Part shown: positions 9,291-17,873 of the stretch, in pieces
Numbering within the stretch: the first letter of the stretch is position 1
How the letters are laid out: each line of letters opens with the position of its first letter
Assembly: GCA_029268515.1 (NCBI GenBank)
Contig: JAQWNP010000001.1
Location: forward strand, 124,001 to 188,000
Direction of reading: 5' to 3'
From: Phycisphaerales bacterium
GTDB taxonomy: Bacteria; Planctomycetota; Phycisphaerae; Phycisphaerales; SM1A02
Length of the DNA stretch: 64,000 nucleotides
Made by a program: the position numbers and the translations under genes
Notes under the pieces: model-generated
Told to the model about the DNA's origin: nothing
Database searches by the model: none
What the model saw: only the letters and a program-made list of their open reading frames with translations

Positions 9291-10478
9291 TCATGCCTGT
9301 CGGCCCAGAACACTACGGGGATCGGCCAGTGCGGCAGGCACCACAGGGGTACGCTCGGTCTGAACGTTTTTTATTGCCTCCGCAATCGTTTCAGCCGCTT
9401 CTCGGGACTTTGGCGCTCGGCTGAGATGGAGTACCGCCTGTGACAGTGTGATCTGGCATTCCGGCATTCCAATACGTTCAGTCGCCATCCAGGCCGATAC
9501 GGCCACGGTAAGGGCACTTGAGTCCGAAAGTCCGATATCCTCACTGGCAAAGATGACCAAACGCCTGGCGATGAAGAGCGGATCCTCTCCAGCCTCCAAC
9601 ATGACCGCTAGCCAAGAAATAGCATCTTCTTCCTTTGAGGCTCGCATCGATTTAATGAGGGCACTGATGGCGTTGTAGTGCTCTTCGCCTGCCACATCCC
9701 AAGCCATTGCTTTCTTTTGAATCGATTGCTCAGCACACGCAAGATCAACCTCTATTCGCGTGTGAGTGACTGCTTCCTCATCGAGTGCTGCGGTCTGGCT
9801 CAGCACGGCAATTTCGAGCGCCGTGAGTGCACGACGAGCATCCCCATCACAAATTCGAGCCCAGTGATTAAGTGCTTGGCGATCGATCTTCAGATCGAGT
9901 GCACCGAAACCTCGTTCGTCTTCACAGGCACGCTGGAGCAGTAATACGACTTCTGATTCCGTAAGCGGCGTTAATGAAAAAACGGTAGAGCGGCTTACAA
10001 GCGCACTATTCACAGAGAAACCGGGATTCTCAGTGGTTGCTCCAATCAGAATGATCAGTCCCTTTTCAACATCTTCAAGCAAGACATCTTGTTGCGACCG
10101 GCTAAAGCGATGGATCTCATCAAGAAAGAGTATGGATGGATGAAGGCCCTGCTCAACTCTCTCTCGACTCGAGCGCAGAATCTGCCGCAGGTCTTTGACA
10201 CCAAGCATCGCTGCATTGGCTGAATGAAATTCACCGCCAGCCATCCCGGCAACAACATTGGCTAATGCTGTCTTGCCTGTACCGGGTGGTCCATGGAAAA
10301 TAACACTGGTCAAGCGACCAGCATTGAGCATGCGAACCAGCAGACAGCCGGGCCCAAGAATGTGCTGTTGCCCGATAATCTCATCTAATCTTCGGGGTTG
10401 CATCCGGGCTGCGAGGGGCGCTGCTTTGCCACAATTGAGCTTACGTCGCTCAGTCCAGAGATCACTCGATTGGGTCAT
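9291..10478 (-). CDS. rarA: Replication-associated recombination protein A (AAA+ ATPase)
   Basis: AAA+ clamp-loader-like ATPase (RarA/MgsA/WRNIP1) acting at stalled replication forks. Walker A is GPPGTGKTALAN (near residue 62), Walker B is ILFLDEIHRF, sensor 1 is IGATTENPGFSVNSAL, and the arginine-finger region is SRSTVF. The C-terminal clamp-loader and tetramerisation part (EEDAISWLAVMLEAGEDP...) is recognisable. At 395 aa it is about 40-50 residues shorter than typical members; the usual Tyr-Pro-His-Asp tail is absent, and I found no frame in the downstream bases that restores it. It is divergent from glmS. Confidence 0.92.
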   Translation of the reverse strand: MTQSSDLWTERRKLNCGKAAPLAARMQPRRLDEIIGQQHILGPGCLLVRMLNAGRLTSVIFHGPPGTGKTALANVVAGMAGGEFHSANAAMLGVKDLRQILRSSRERVEQGLHPSILFLDEIHRFSRSQQDVLLEDVEKGLIILIGATTENPGFSVNSALVSRSTVFSLTPLTESEVVLLLQRACEDERGFGALDLKIDRQALNHWARICDGDARRALTALEIAVLSQTAALDEEAVTHTRIEVDLACAEQSIQKKAMAWDVAGEEHYNAISALIKSMRASKEEDAISWLAVMLEAGEDPLFIARRLVIFASEDIGLSDSSALTVAVSAWMATERIGMPECQITLSQAVLHLSRAPKSREAAETIAEAIKNVQTERTPVVPAALADPRSVLGRQA

Positions 10479-10766
10479 AGATACAATTGTAAACGGCTAT
10501 CAGACTCTGGAATAGCCATTAAAATACCGATGATGATCTATGGGGCGCTTGGAGGGCTCACCAGGAGCCTTTCCCATCCCTGATATCTAAGAGTTCATTA
10601 CCCCATAAACCGTTCTGGAGGGATACTATTTAGAGCGGTTGCACCGAACTGGCCTGTTGTTGGTTCAATGAACTTCTTACGATGGAATGATCGATTTTCC
10701 CCTTGTGAGCGATGTTAATGCCCGATAGGTCGCTAAGACCCCAGAAAATAAAGATCCGAGGAGACT
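10479..10766. other. Divergent intergenic region rarA/glmS
   Basis: About 290 bp that should hold both promoters. A ribosome binding site AGGAG sits unusually close (3 nt) to the glmS ATG. I looked for the glmS ribozyme core and did not recognise it. No other structured element is convincing. Confidence 0.5.
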
Positions 10767-12605
10767 ATGTGCGGAATCGTCGCTTATATCGGAAATAAAC
10801 CAGCATTACCTGTGCTTCTTGAGGGACTCAAGCAACTTGAGTACCGGGGCTATGACTCCGCCGGCGTCGCTTTACTCATGGATGAACTGACACTGCTCAA
10901 AACTGCTGGGCGCGTCCGTGTGCTAGAGGAAGTGATCACAGCATCAAATGCCCCCGTAACCGGCACACTCGGCATTGCCCACACACGATGGGCCACTCAT
11001 GGCGAACCAACTGATCAGAATGCACATCCCCACATGGATGATCAAGCCAAGGGGCATGGCATAGCGTTGATTCATAATGGCATTATCGAAAACTACCGGG
11101 CACTTAAGACCTACCTTGAAGACCGGGGTCATGTTTTCATATCTGATACTGATACCGAAGTTCTGACCCATCTCATTGGTGAGTTATACGATGGAGATCT
11201 TGAAGCCGCCGTCCAAGCGGCGCTGCGTGAAGTCACCGGTGCGTATGCCATCGCTGTCATCTGCAAAACAGAGCCTGATGTGCTTGTCGTGGCAAGAAAG
11301 GGATCGCCATTGATGGTTGGCGTAGGCAAGGATGAGTACATCGTTGCCTCAGATTCGAGTGCTATTGTGGCTCATACCACACAAGCTTTTACACTCGATG
11401 ATTACACCGTTGCACGACTCACCAGAGATTCCTTTCGCACCACCACGGTGGACAATGTTCCAATCACACCACAAGTACGTGAGCTCGAATTTGATCTTGA
11501 ACAGATTGAACTTGGTCAATATGACCACTTCATGCAGAAAGAGATCCATGAGCAAGCACAAGCACTACGCATGTGCCTCAAAGGGCGAGCCGACTCTCGT
11601 GAAGGGAAAATTGTATTAGGTGGACTTGCTGACCTTGCTCGCACACTTGTCAAAGCTCGACGCATCATCTTTGTGGGCCAGGGAACAGCATTTCATGCTG
11701 CCATGGTCGGCGAGTATCTCATGGAGGATCTCGCCAAGATCCCCTGCGAGGTCGAGTTCTCGAGCGAGTTTCGTTACCGCAACCCTATTATCGAAGAGGG
11801 CACAGTCGTCATTGCGCTCAGTCAATCAGGCGAGACCGCTGACACACTTGCAGCCATTCAGGAAGCACATGCTCGCGGCGCCACAACACTTGGAATTGTC
11901 AATGTTGTCGGATCCTCCCTCGCTCGCGAGACTGATGCCGGCGTTTATCTGCGGGTTGGCCCAGAGATTGGAGTTGCTTCAACAAAGGCGTTCCTTGGCC
12001 AGCTCATGACCGCAACCATGATTGCTGCGTTTATTGGGCGACGTCGATTCCTCTCACATGAATACGTTTCTAACCTGATGCAGGATCTAGAAGCAATTCC
12101 TGATCATATTCAGCGTGTTGTTGATCAAAGTGACCACATTCGTTCGGTCACAGAACGATATGTCAGCCGCGAAAACTGGCTCTTCCTTGGACGTGGCTAT
12201 AACTATCCAGTGGCTCTTGAGGGCGCGCTAAAGCTCAAGGAAATTAGCTATATCCATGCAGAAGGCATGCCCGCTGCAGAGATGAAACATGGACCAATTG
12301 CCCTCATTGACAATGGCATGCCCGTTGTTTTCGTGGCGCCCCGAAACAGTCAATACGACAAGGTGATTTCCAACATTGAAGAGGTTCGCTCACGAGGCGG
12401 GCATGTGATTGCTGTTGCAACCGAAGGCGATGAATCAATCCGCGATCACTGTGAAGATGTGTTCTATGTGCCGGCGGTACCTGAGCCACTTCAGCCAATG
12501 TTGACAGTCGTGCCATTACAGCTGTTGGCATATCATGCCGCAGTGCTTCGGGGCAAAGACGTTGATAAGCCGAGGAATCTCGCTAAAAGCGTGACCGTCG
12601 AATAA
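10767..12605 (+). CDS. glmS: Glutamine--fructose-6-phosphate aminotransferase (isomerizing)
   Basis: Makes glucosamine-6-phosphate from fructose-6-phosphate and glutamine, the first committed step toward UDP-GlcNAc for peptidoglycan and lipid A. The 612-aa length is typical. The N-terminal class II glutaminase starts at Cys2 (MCGIVAYIG) and has HTRWATHGEP and HNGIIENY. Two SIS domains follow, with SQSGETADTLA and the C-terminal EISYIHAEGMPAAEMKHGPIAL. The C-terminus DKPRNLAKSVTVE matches the family end. The start is fixed by the requirement for Cys at position 2 and by the adjacent AGGAG. It supplies precursors used by the envelope genes elsewhere in the window (lpxK, hldE products). Confidence 0.98.
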   Translation: MCGIVAYIGNKPALPVLLEGLKQLEYRGYDSAGVALLMDELTLLKTAGRVRVLEEVITASNAPVTGTLGIAHTRWATHGEPTDQNAHPHMDDQAKGHGIALIHNGIIENYRALKTYLEDRGHVFISDTDTEVLTHLIGELYDGDLEAAVQAALREVTGAYAIAVICKTEPDVLVVARKGSPLMVGVGKDEYIVASDSSAIVAHTTQAFTLDDYTVARLTRDSFRTTTVDNVPITPQVRELEFDLEQIELGQYDHFMQKEIHEQAQALRMCLKGRADSREGKIVLGGLADLARTLVKARRIIFVGQGTAFHAAMVGEYLMEDLAKIPCEVEFSSEFRYRNPIIEEGTVVIALSQSGETADTLAAIQEAHARGATTLGIVNVVGSSLARETDAGVYLRVGPEIGVASTKAFLGQLMTATMIAAFIGRRRFLSHEYVSNLMQDLEAIPDHIQRVVDQSDHIRSVTERYVSRENWLFLGRGYNYPVALEGALKLKEISYIHAEGMPAAEMKHGPIALIDNGMPVVFVAPRNSQYDKVISNIEEVRSRGGHVIAVATEGDESIRDHCEDVFYVPAVPEPLQPMLTVVPLQLLAYHAAVLRGKDVDKPRNLAKSVTVE

Positions 12606-12659
12606 AACACTTGATCAACGCATAAGTCGATCTGGCCTCGTGATTCTCTAAGATAAAAT

Positions 12660-14300
12660 TTAGAATAAGAGCTGGAATTGCGTACGCAATAGAACCTGCG
12701 TCCCAGGATTCCCTGTGATATCGCCAAGCCAGCCTGTTGGTGATCCAATATTTCTCTGAGAGTCAGCCCAATAGGGAGATAACTCTGTAAACGAGACACC
12801 ACAGTCGATCGTCCAGCGCACATCCTGACCATCGATGTAATTGTTGAGGCCCACCGTCACAATACTGAGATCGGGACTTCCTGCAAAACCACCAGTGGTA
12901 ATTCTGTCGTTATTTGATGCCCTACGTGCATCAACATACCCACCCTCATATCTGGCAAACACTTCCCACTTGGGGCTCACATACACGCCACCCTGAATGA
13001 CCCAGCCGAGGGTCGTATTTCGCATCTCACCGCCGTCCCGTAGGTTAAAGCCCTTACCTTGGTTCCAGAGAAACGCACCAAATAGACTGGCGCCGCCCCA
13101 GTCAGCGCTCAGGTCGACGGTTGCTCCGTACGCCTCTGGGACCTCGTTTACGGTCAGCCCAGGTAAATCCGATTCGTTCGTCTCACCTTGCTGATAGAAG
13201 CCTGCAACACCCAACATCAAACCAAACTCATTCGTCACTGGACTTGTAAATTGACGGAACTGTTCCCATTGGCCATTAAAGAGGACTTCTATACGACTTG
13301 AGATGTTAAAGTTCGCATCAAGAGTGGTCGCTGACGTTGGTGCAAAGCCCGTTTGATCATCAAATTCCAGCAGCGATGTGCCATTCGAGAAAGCAGTAGA
13401 AAGCTTCAAAGCACCAGCAAGGTACGTCAGCTCAGCGCCTTGCGAAAATCCCAACGACATCCGCTGGTTCACCAAGGAAGGCGATGCTGCCAGTTGATTA
13501 GGGAGAGAAACAAGCTCTTCACGATTAAAAGGAAGCTTAAACTGACCAATGCGGAGGCTCAAACCTTCACCGAGGCGCATTCGGATCCAAGCACTTTCTA
13601 GATAGAAACCTGGTGGCGCCTTCTGATCTGCTCGCCTCACAAGTTGGTCGAAATTCCGGTTTTCAAATCGAATTCCAGAGTCGAAATTGAACCGCGCCGC
13701 AATGTGATACTGAATATCTTTACCAAAGACATGCCCCTTGAAGATCAGTCGCGTCAGTGGATTTTCAAAACCGTAAAGCTCCGAATCAACTCCGGATCCA
13801 CCGGTATCTCGCCAGTTGTAGAGAAATCGAACCTGCATCTGCCCAGCAATTTCCAGCTTAAAGCGGCCATCAGCGCTCGCGAGGAAGAAGTGATCTTTCC
13901 AACCTGCCATCAGACCATCGCCCATCAGGCTGGTACGCGTATCTGAATCTGCAAGAACATCCTGAACCAGCCCACGAATCTCCTCCGCTCGCTGCTCACT
14001 GAGCCATTCATCTGCTTGCTCGGTGCGGAGTTGATCAATCTCGCCGCGCATCGACTCATTTGATGCGGCTAATGCATCAATCTTGTCCTGCATGAGCTTG
14101 AGCTGATCTTGGGTGATGGTCAGATCTTCGCCTGAATCGGCAGCCACAACACCAACCACCAGAAAGCCCAAGCAACAGACTGAGAGACAGCTCAGCCAAT
14201 TGCCAAACTGCCAAGGACGTATCTCGGCACGCGCGTTCGTTCTACTTTTTAGTCCCAACAGGGCTCTTAGGCCCCGCCTTCGTCTCTCATTCGCATCCAT
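12660..14300 (-). CDS. Phosphate-selective-porin-like outer membrane protein (paralogue 1)
   Basis: Predicted outer membrane beta-barrel of the OprO/OprP (porin P) type, about 546 aa. It has a long basic n-region and a hydrophobic core (LSCLSVCCLGFLVVGVVA) ending near AADS, then a coiled-coil stretch (QDQLKLMQDKIDALAASNES) and a segment EEIRGLVQDVLADSDTR shared with the neighbouring porin. A barrel of alternating aromatic and glycine-rich strands follows, with the final strand ending in Phe (TQFQLLF), the usual outer membrane insertion signal. A GTG four codons upstream (14312) is an alternative start. It is a tandem paralogue of the 14669-16117 gene. Substrate cannot be read from the sequence. 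Confidence 0.82.
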   Translation of the reverse strand: MDANERRRRGLRALLGLKSRTNARAEIRPWQFGNWLSCLSVCCLGFLVVGVVAADSGEDLTITQDQLKLMQDKIDALAASNESMRGEIDQLRTEQADEWLSEQRAEEIRGLVQDVLADSDTRTSLMGDGLMAGWKDHFFLASADGRFKLEIAGQMQVRFLYNWRDTGGSGVDSELYGFENPLTRLIFKGHVFGKDIQYHIAARFNFDSGIRFENRNFDQLVRRADQKAPPGFYLESAWIRMRLGEGLSLRIGQFKLPFNREELVSLPNQLAASPSLVNQRMSLGFSQGAELTYLAGALKLSTAFSNGTSLLEFDDQTGFAPTSATTLDANFNISSRIEVLFNGQWEQFRQFTSPVTNEFGLMLGVAGFYQQGETNESDLPGLTVNEVPEAYGATVDLSADWGGASLFGAFLWNQGKGFNLRDGGEMRNTTLGWVIQGGVYVSPKWEVFARYEGGYVDARRASNNDRITTGGFAGSPDLSIVTVGLNNYIDGQDVRWTIDCGVSFTELSPYWADSQRNIGSPTGWLGDITGNPGTQVLLRTQFQLLF

Positions 14301-14584
14301 GCGTCTATCCACTCCAGCTCCACGGAGGCTTAGCCGGATTCCTCACCGTGGCGACCGCGCCAGGCCCTGGTTTACCGGACCAATAATGTATCGACGCATA
14401 CGGGCTATTTCGGCCACCAAAAACCCGCTGTTGGGCCAGAGGCATCGCGGCTTCTCGAAAATGAGCGAGTACATCAAATTTCAAACATCGAAAATGATGC
14501 CCCAACTGCCTTGTCGCAGCGATCAGATCCACTGCCCGCCGCCAAACAAAACCCACTTGGATTACAGAGGCTGTCGATTCGACT
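14301..14584. other. Gap between the two porin genes
   Basis: About 280 bp without a supported gene. It ends at the strong terminator of the upstream porin and should carry the promoter of paralogue 1. Short open frames here have no recognisable content. Confidence 0.5.
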
Positions 14585-14617
14585 AATAAAAAAGGCCTCC
14601 CCGTGAGGGGAGGCCTT
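14585..14617 (-). terminator. Strong intrinsic terminator of porin paralogue 2
   Basis: Perfect 11-bp stem AAGGCCTCCCC / GGGGAGGCCTT with a 4-nt loop, followed on the minus strand by TTTTTTATT. This is a textbook Rho-independent terminator about 50 bp after the porin stop. It implies the two porins are separately transcribed. Confidence 0.92.
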
Positions 14618-14668
14618 GGAGGATTTCACTGTCCGCCCTATCGAATAGGGTGAAAAGGACGGGTGGTA

Positions 14669-16117
14669 TCAGAAGTACAGCTGTAACTGCGTTCGAACCA
14701 TCCACTCGCCCGTCTTGTTTTTATCTTTTTCATCGTAGTACCAGTTCGTGTAACCAGCACCGTTGTTAGCACCGCTTGTCTCAGCTGCAGCAAGGCTGCT
14801 GAGCTTACCAAAGGAATAGCCAACTTCAGTAGACCACTTGATGTTGTTTGTTCCACCAAGATAGCCATTGAGGCCAACAGCTAAGATGTACATGTCATCA
14901 TACATGTCTTCGTCGTAGTCCAAGAACTGGAAACGTCCGTAAACTTCCCAATCATCAGTGACGAATACACCTGCCTGAACAACAGCACCCCATGGGTTTG
15001 CTTTGTCATCATTATTATCTTTGACACGCTGCTCAGACCAAGTCAGTGAACCAGCAAGTGTAGCGCCGCCAAAGTCAACTTGAGCATCACCAGTAACACG
15101 CCATTGAGCCTTACGACTGTTTGAACTCTTAAAATCGTCGTCGTAACGCTTCTTGGTGTTCTCATACGAACCAGCTACACCGATAAGGATGCCAGCTTCA
15201 TCACCAGGCATGCTAGTGAAGCTTTCAAACTGGTCCCAGGTGCCACCAGCCAAGAACTCTGCACGAGCTGTGAAAGCAGGCTGTGAGTTGGCGTAATTGT
15301 CGTACTGAACACTACCTTGACCATCGCCGTTACCGTACATAGCACGGATCCGGAACATGTCGCTTTCCCAAGCCAATGACAGACCATTCTGTACACCGTC
15401 CTGGAAGTAGTAACTGACGAGTGAACGCTCGATACCCAGCTGATTTTCAGCATTGACCTGCCACTCACGCATAAGTGGAGTCTTCTGGATACCCATGCGA
15501 ACACTGAGGCCACCACCAAGATCCTTGTCGATGTAGGCCCAGTCGATGTTACCACCGTAGCCACCGCTATCACCTTCGTAGGTGCTGTAGCCACCGTAAC
15601 CACCGTAGGTGCCGAACTGAAGGCGAACGTTGTAGGTCCATGAAGGATCAACAACATTACCTGAGAAGTTCAGTGCCATACGAGCAAGCTCGAAGCCAGC
15701 ATTGTTGCCAAAGTTATCGTCGTTGTTGTTTTTGTTATTACCGTTGTCGGCACGTTGGTTCCAGACCCATCGAGTCTGCATTAAACCATTGATCTTCAGC
15801 GACCAATTGTTGTCGGCGCTGACGATCATGAAGCCATCCTGGTAACCCGAAGTAACGCCGCCTTGAAGTAGGCTAGCTCGGGTGTCGGCGTCGGCCAGAA
15901 CATCTTGGACCAGACCACGGATCTCGTCTGCACGCTGATCGGTAAGCCATTGGTCATTGTTTGTTGTTGAAAGCTGGTTAATCTTCGTCTCGGCTGCTGC
16001 CAGACGAGCTTCCAGTTCTCTGTTCTTGGCTTCGGCATCGGTATCTGCAATAACAAGACCACTTAGGGTCAAGGCTGCAGCACCCGCCACGAAGCCAACC
16101 TGCTTGGCGCGATTCAT
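14669..16117 (-). CDS. Phosphate-selective-porin-like outer membrane protein (paralogue 2)
   Basis: Outer membrane beta-barrel protein of 482 aa. The signal peptide is MNRAKQVGFVAGAAALTLSGLVIA. A periplasmic coiled-coil segment (AKNRELEARLAAAETKINQL) follows, and then DQRADEIRGLVQDVLADADTR, nearly identical to the same segment in paralogue 1. Barrel strands follow, with Asn/Asp-rich and Gly/Tyr-rich loops (NNKNNNDDN; YGGYGGYS) and a terminal aromatic strand RTQLQLYF. AGGAG lies upstream of the ATG. The strong terminator and clean signal peptide suggest a well-expressed porin. Family assignment (porin P/OprO) is from overall pattern; the transported solute is unknown. Confidence 0.85.
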   Translation of the reverse strand: MNRAKQVGFVAGAAALTLSGLVIADTDAEAKNRELEARLAAAETKINQLSTTNNDQWLTDQRADEIRGLVQDVLADADTRASLLQGGVTSGYQDGFMIVSADNNWSLKINGLMQTRWVWNQRADNGNNKNNNDDNFGNNAGFELARMALNFSGNVVDPSWTYNVRLQFGTYGGYGGYSTYEGDSGGYGGNIDWAYIDKDLGGGLSVRMGIQKTPLMREWQVNAENQLGIERSLVSYYFQDGVQNGLSLAWESDMFRIRAMYGNGDGQGSVQYDNYANSQPAFTARAEFLAGGTWDQFESFTSMPGDEAGILIGVAGSYENTKKRYDDDFKSSNSRKAQWRVTGDAQVDFGGATLAGSLTWSEQRVKDNNDDKANPWGAVVQAGVFVTDDWEVYGRFQFLDYDEDMYDDMYILAVGLNGYLGGTNNIKWSTEVGYSFGKLSSLAAAETSGANNGAGYTNWYYDEKDKNKTGEWMVRTQLQLYF

Positions 16118-16883
16118 CTATAGAATCTCCTCATCTAAACGAACCTACAAACCACCTCCCGGGCTGCAGGTCCTCACATCCACCCGTCCGACACATTCCC
16201 TGCCAACGCGGCAGTGTGCGGACGCGATTGTTCGCTATCGGCCATCCTGGCCCTGATTGTTGAAGGCAGGATGATACTGATTTCCACCCGTTGGTAAACC
16301 TAGCCACCGCAAATAACCACAATTGTCCACTATCTAAGGCTACTTTTATTCTGGCTCGAATACTCAAGTCCTTGCAATAGAAGGGTTTATGAATAATCTT
16401 GTGATTTTAAGCCAAAAAAAAGCATTATCTGATTTGAGAGCCTGAATTAGTCTGTGTTTGTGGGCGCAAAAAGTGCAAAAAACCACCCTCAGATACTCAA
16501 AAATGGTTTCCAAAACCAGGTCAGGAAGTTATCGAGCCTACCCAACACTCTTAAAAACCTATCTGCCACGCTTTGTCCGATAAACCCAACATCCATACCT
16601 ATATATATGTGAAATTCGTCTGAGGAAGCCTGGCCTTTGAGGTGTTTCACCAAAAACAGTGCTTATCCGCCACTGCCAATATGCACCACCGACCCTCCAA
16701 CGGATTTTGAAACCTAGTAATAAAAGCTCCCAGATACCACCAAGTCTATCTATAAGGTGTTGCAAATCTTCGCCCTCCATCGACGAGAAATGGATCCAAT
16801 ATCGAGGTTTGGATCTTGCCCTCAACGAGTCGTACCATACATACTCCTTCCATACCACGCAGATACAAGGCAAGAGCACTTCT
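16118..16883. other. 766-bp divergent non-coding region upstream of porin 2 and arsM
   Basis: The longest gap in the window. Near the porin start an irregular hairpin lies at 16186-16223 (GTCCG, ACAC and TGCC arms pairing with GGCA, GTGT and CGGAC), probably in the porin 5' leader. The middle part (about 16380-16500) is AT-rich and should hold promoters. An upstream extension of the arsM frame to 16659 is open but its residues look non-coding. No known riboswitch or operator was recognised. Confidence 0.5.
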
Positions 16884-17867
16884 ATGTCCACCTACCACAC
16901 CACTGTCCGAGATGTCTATAAAAAGGCTGCTGAGACGCCAGAGTCCGCCTTATGCTGCATACCTCAGTCTCCTCTCTATCTACCTGAATTGACCATCCCT
17001 CAGATCATGCATGAAATGAACTATGGATGTGGGTCAACGGTGCATCCCGATGACATGTCACCTGGCCAGCGTGTGCTTTATGTGGGCATTGGGGGTGGTC
17101 TGGAAGCACTTCAGCTGGCTTACTTCACCCGGAGACCTGGCGGAGTCATTGCGATAGATCCAGTTGAGGAGATGCGGGAAGTAGCCAAACAAAATCTAGA
17201 AGAAGCTGCTCGCATCAACCCTTGGTTTGATCCCAGTTTTGTGACAATCTGTGATGGGGATGCCTTAGACCTACCCGTTGAAGCTGAATCAATCGACTTC
17301 GCTGCACAAAACTGCCTCTTCAATATTTTCACAACAGCTGATGATGGGGATGATCTTGCCAAGGCGCTGAGCGAGATGCACCGCGTCATGAAACCCTCCG
17401 GGCGTCTTGCGATGTCAGACCCCGTCGCCCCCTATCAGTTACCGCTCGCCCTCAGAGAAGATGCAAGGCTGCGCGCCGCCTGCCTATCAGGATGCCCCAC
17501 ACTCGAGCACTACCTTGGCGAAATCACTGCCGCTGGCTTCGGTACGGTCATGGTCAGAAGCCGCCGCCCCTACCGCCTCCTTGACTGCCAACGGTATCCC
17601 TTAGATGAAGACGTCCTTCTGGAAACTGTCGAGGTCACAGCCATCAAAACACCCGCAGCTAAAGATGGACCATGCATTTTCACTGGGCAAACAGCAATTT
17701 ACAGTGGCCAGAAGGACTCATTTGACGATGGTGCTGGACACGTACTACCAGCTGGTATGCCGATGCCAGTCTGTGACAAGACTGCGAAGGCACTTCGAAA
17801 GATGGCCCTCAAAGATCTGACTGTAACGCCACCAACATGGCATGACTCAGGCGGAGGCTGCTGCTAG
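16884..17867 (+). CDS. arsM: ArsM-like SAM-dependent methyltransferase (arsenosugar pathway)
   Basis: Predicted arsenite S-adenosylmethyltransferase of 327 aa. Visible features are an N-terminal ESALCCIPQ cysteine pair, NYGCGS, a SAM-binding segment VLYVGIGGGLEALQLAYF followed by VIAIDP, the acidic GDALDLPVEAESIDF, and HRVMKPSGRLAMSD. A thiol-rich C-terminus (GGGCC) resembles As(III)-binding cysteines. The SAM loop reads YVGIGGG instead of the common DLGCGSG, so it is somewhat divergent. The start at 16884 begins the conserved part; the ribosome binding site is weak. The key evidence for function is the next gene, 6 bp downstream, which is recognisable as arsS. The pair is known from arsenosugar biosynthesis clusters in marine bacteria (established knowledge). 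Confidence 0.75.
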   Translation: MSTYHTTVRDVYKKAAETPESALCCIPQSPLYLPELTIPQIMHEMNYGCGSTVHPDDMSPGQRVLYVGIGGGLEALQLAYFTRRPGGVIAIDPVEEMREVAKQNLEEAARINPWFDPSFVTICDGDALDLPVEAESIDFAAQNCLFNIFTTADDGDDLAKALSEMHRVMKPSGRLAMSDPVAPYQLPLALREDARLRAACLSGCPTLEHYLGEITAAGFGTVMVRSRRPYRLLDCQRYPLDEDVLLETVEVTAIKTPAAKDGPCIFTGQTAIYSGQKDSFDDGAGHVLPAGMPMPVCDKTAKALRKMALKDLTVTPPTWHDSGGGCC

Positions 17868-17873
17868 CCGCAG

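Noticed and set aside
10479-10766. glmS ribozyme upstream of glmS
   Set aside because: The conserved ribozyme core was not recognisable in the leader, and the element is mainly known from Firmicutes.
15175-15657. 160-codon minus-strand frame inside porin 2
   Set aside because: Out-of-frame shadow with Val/Ser/Thr-biased translation; the porin frame has signal peptide and terminator support.
16659-16883. Upstream extension of the arsM reading frame
   Set aside because: The 75 extra residues are open but look non-coding; the conserved protein begins at the ATG at 16884.
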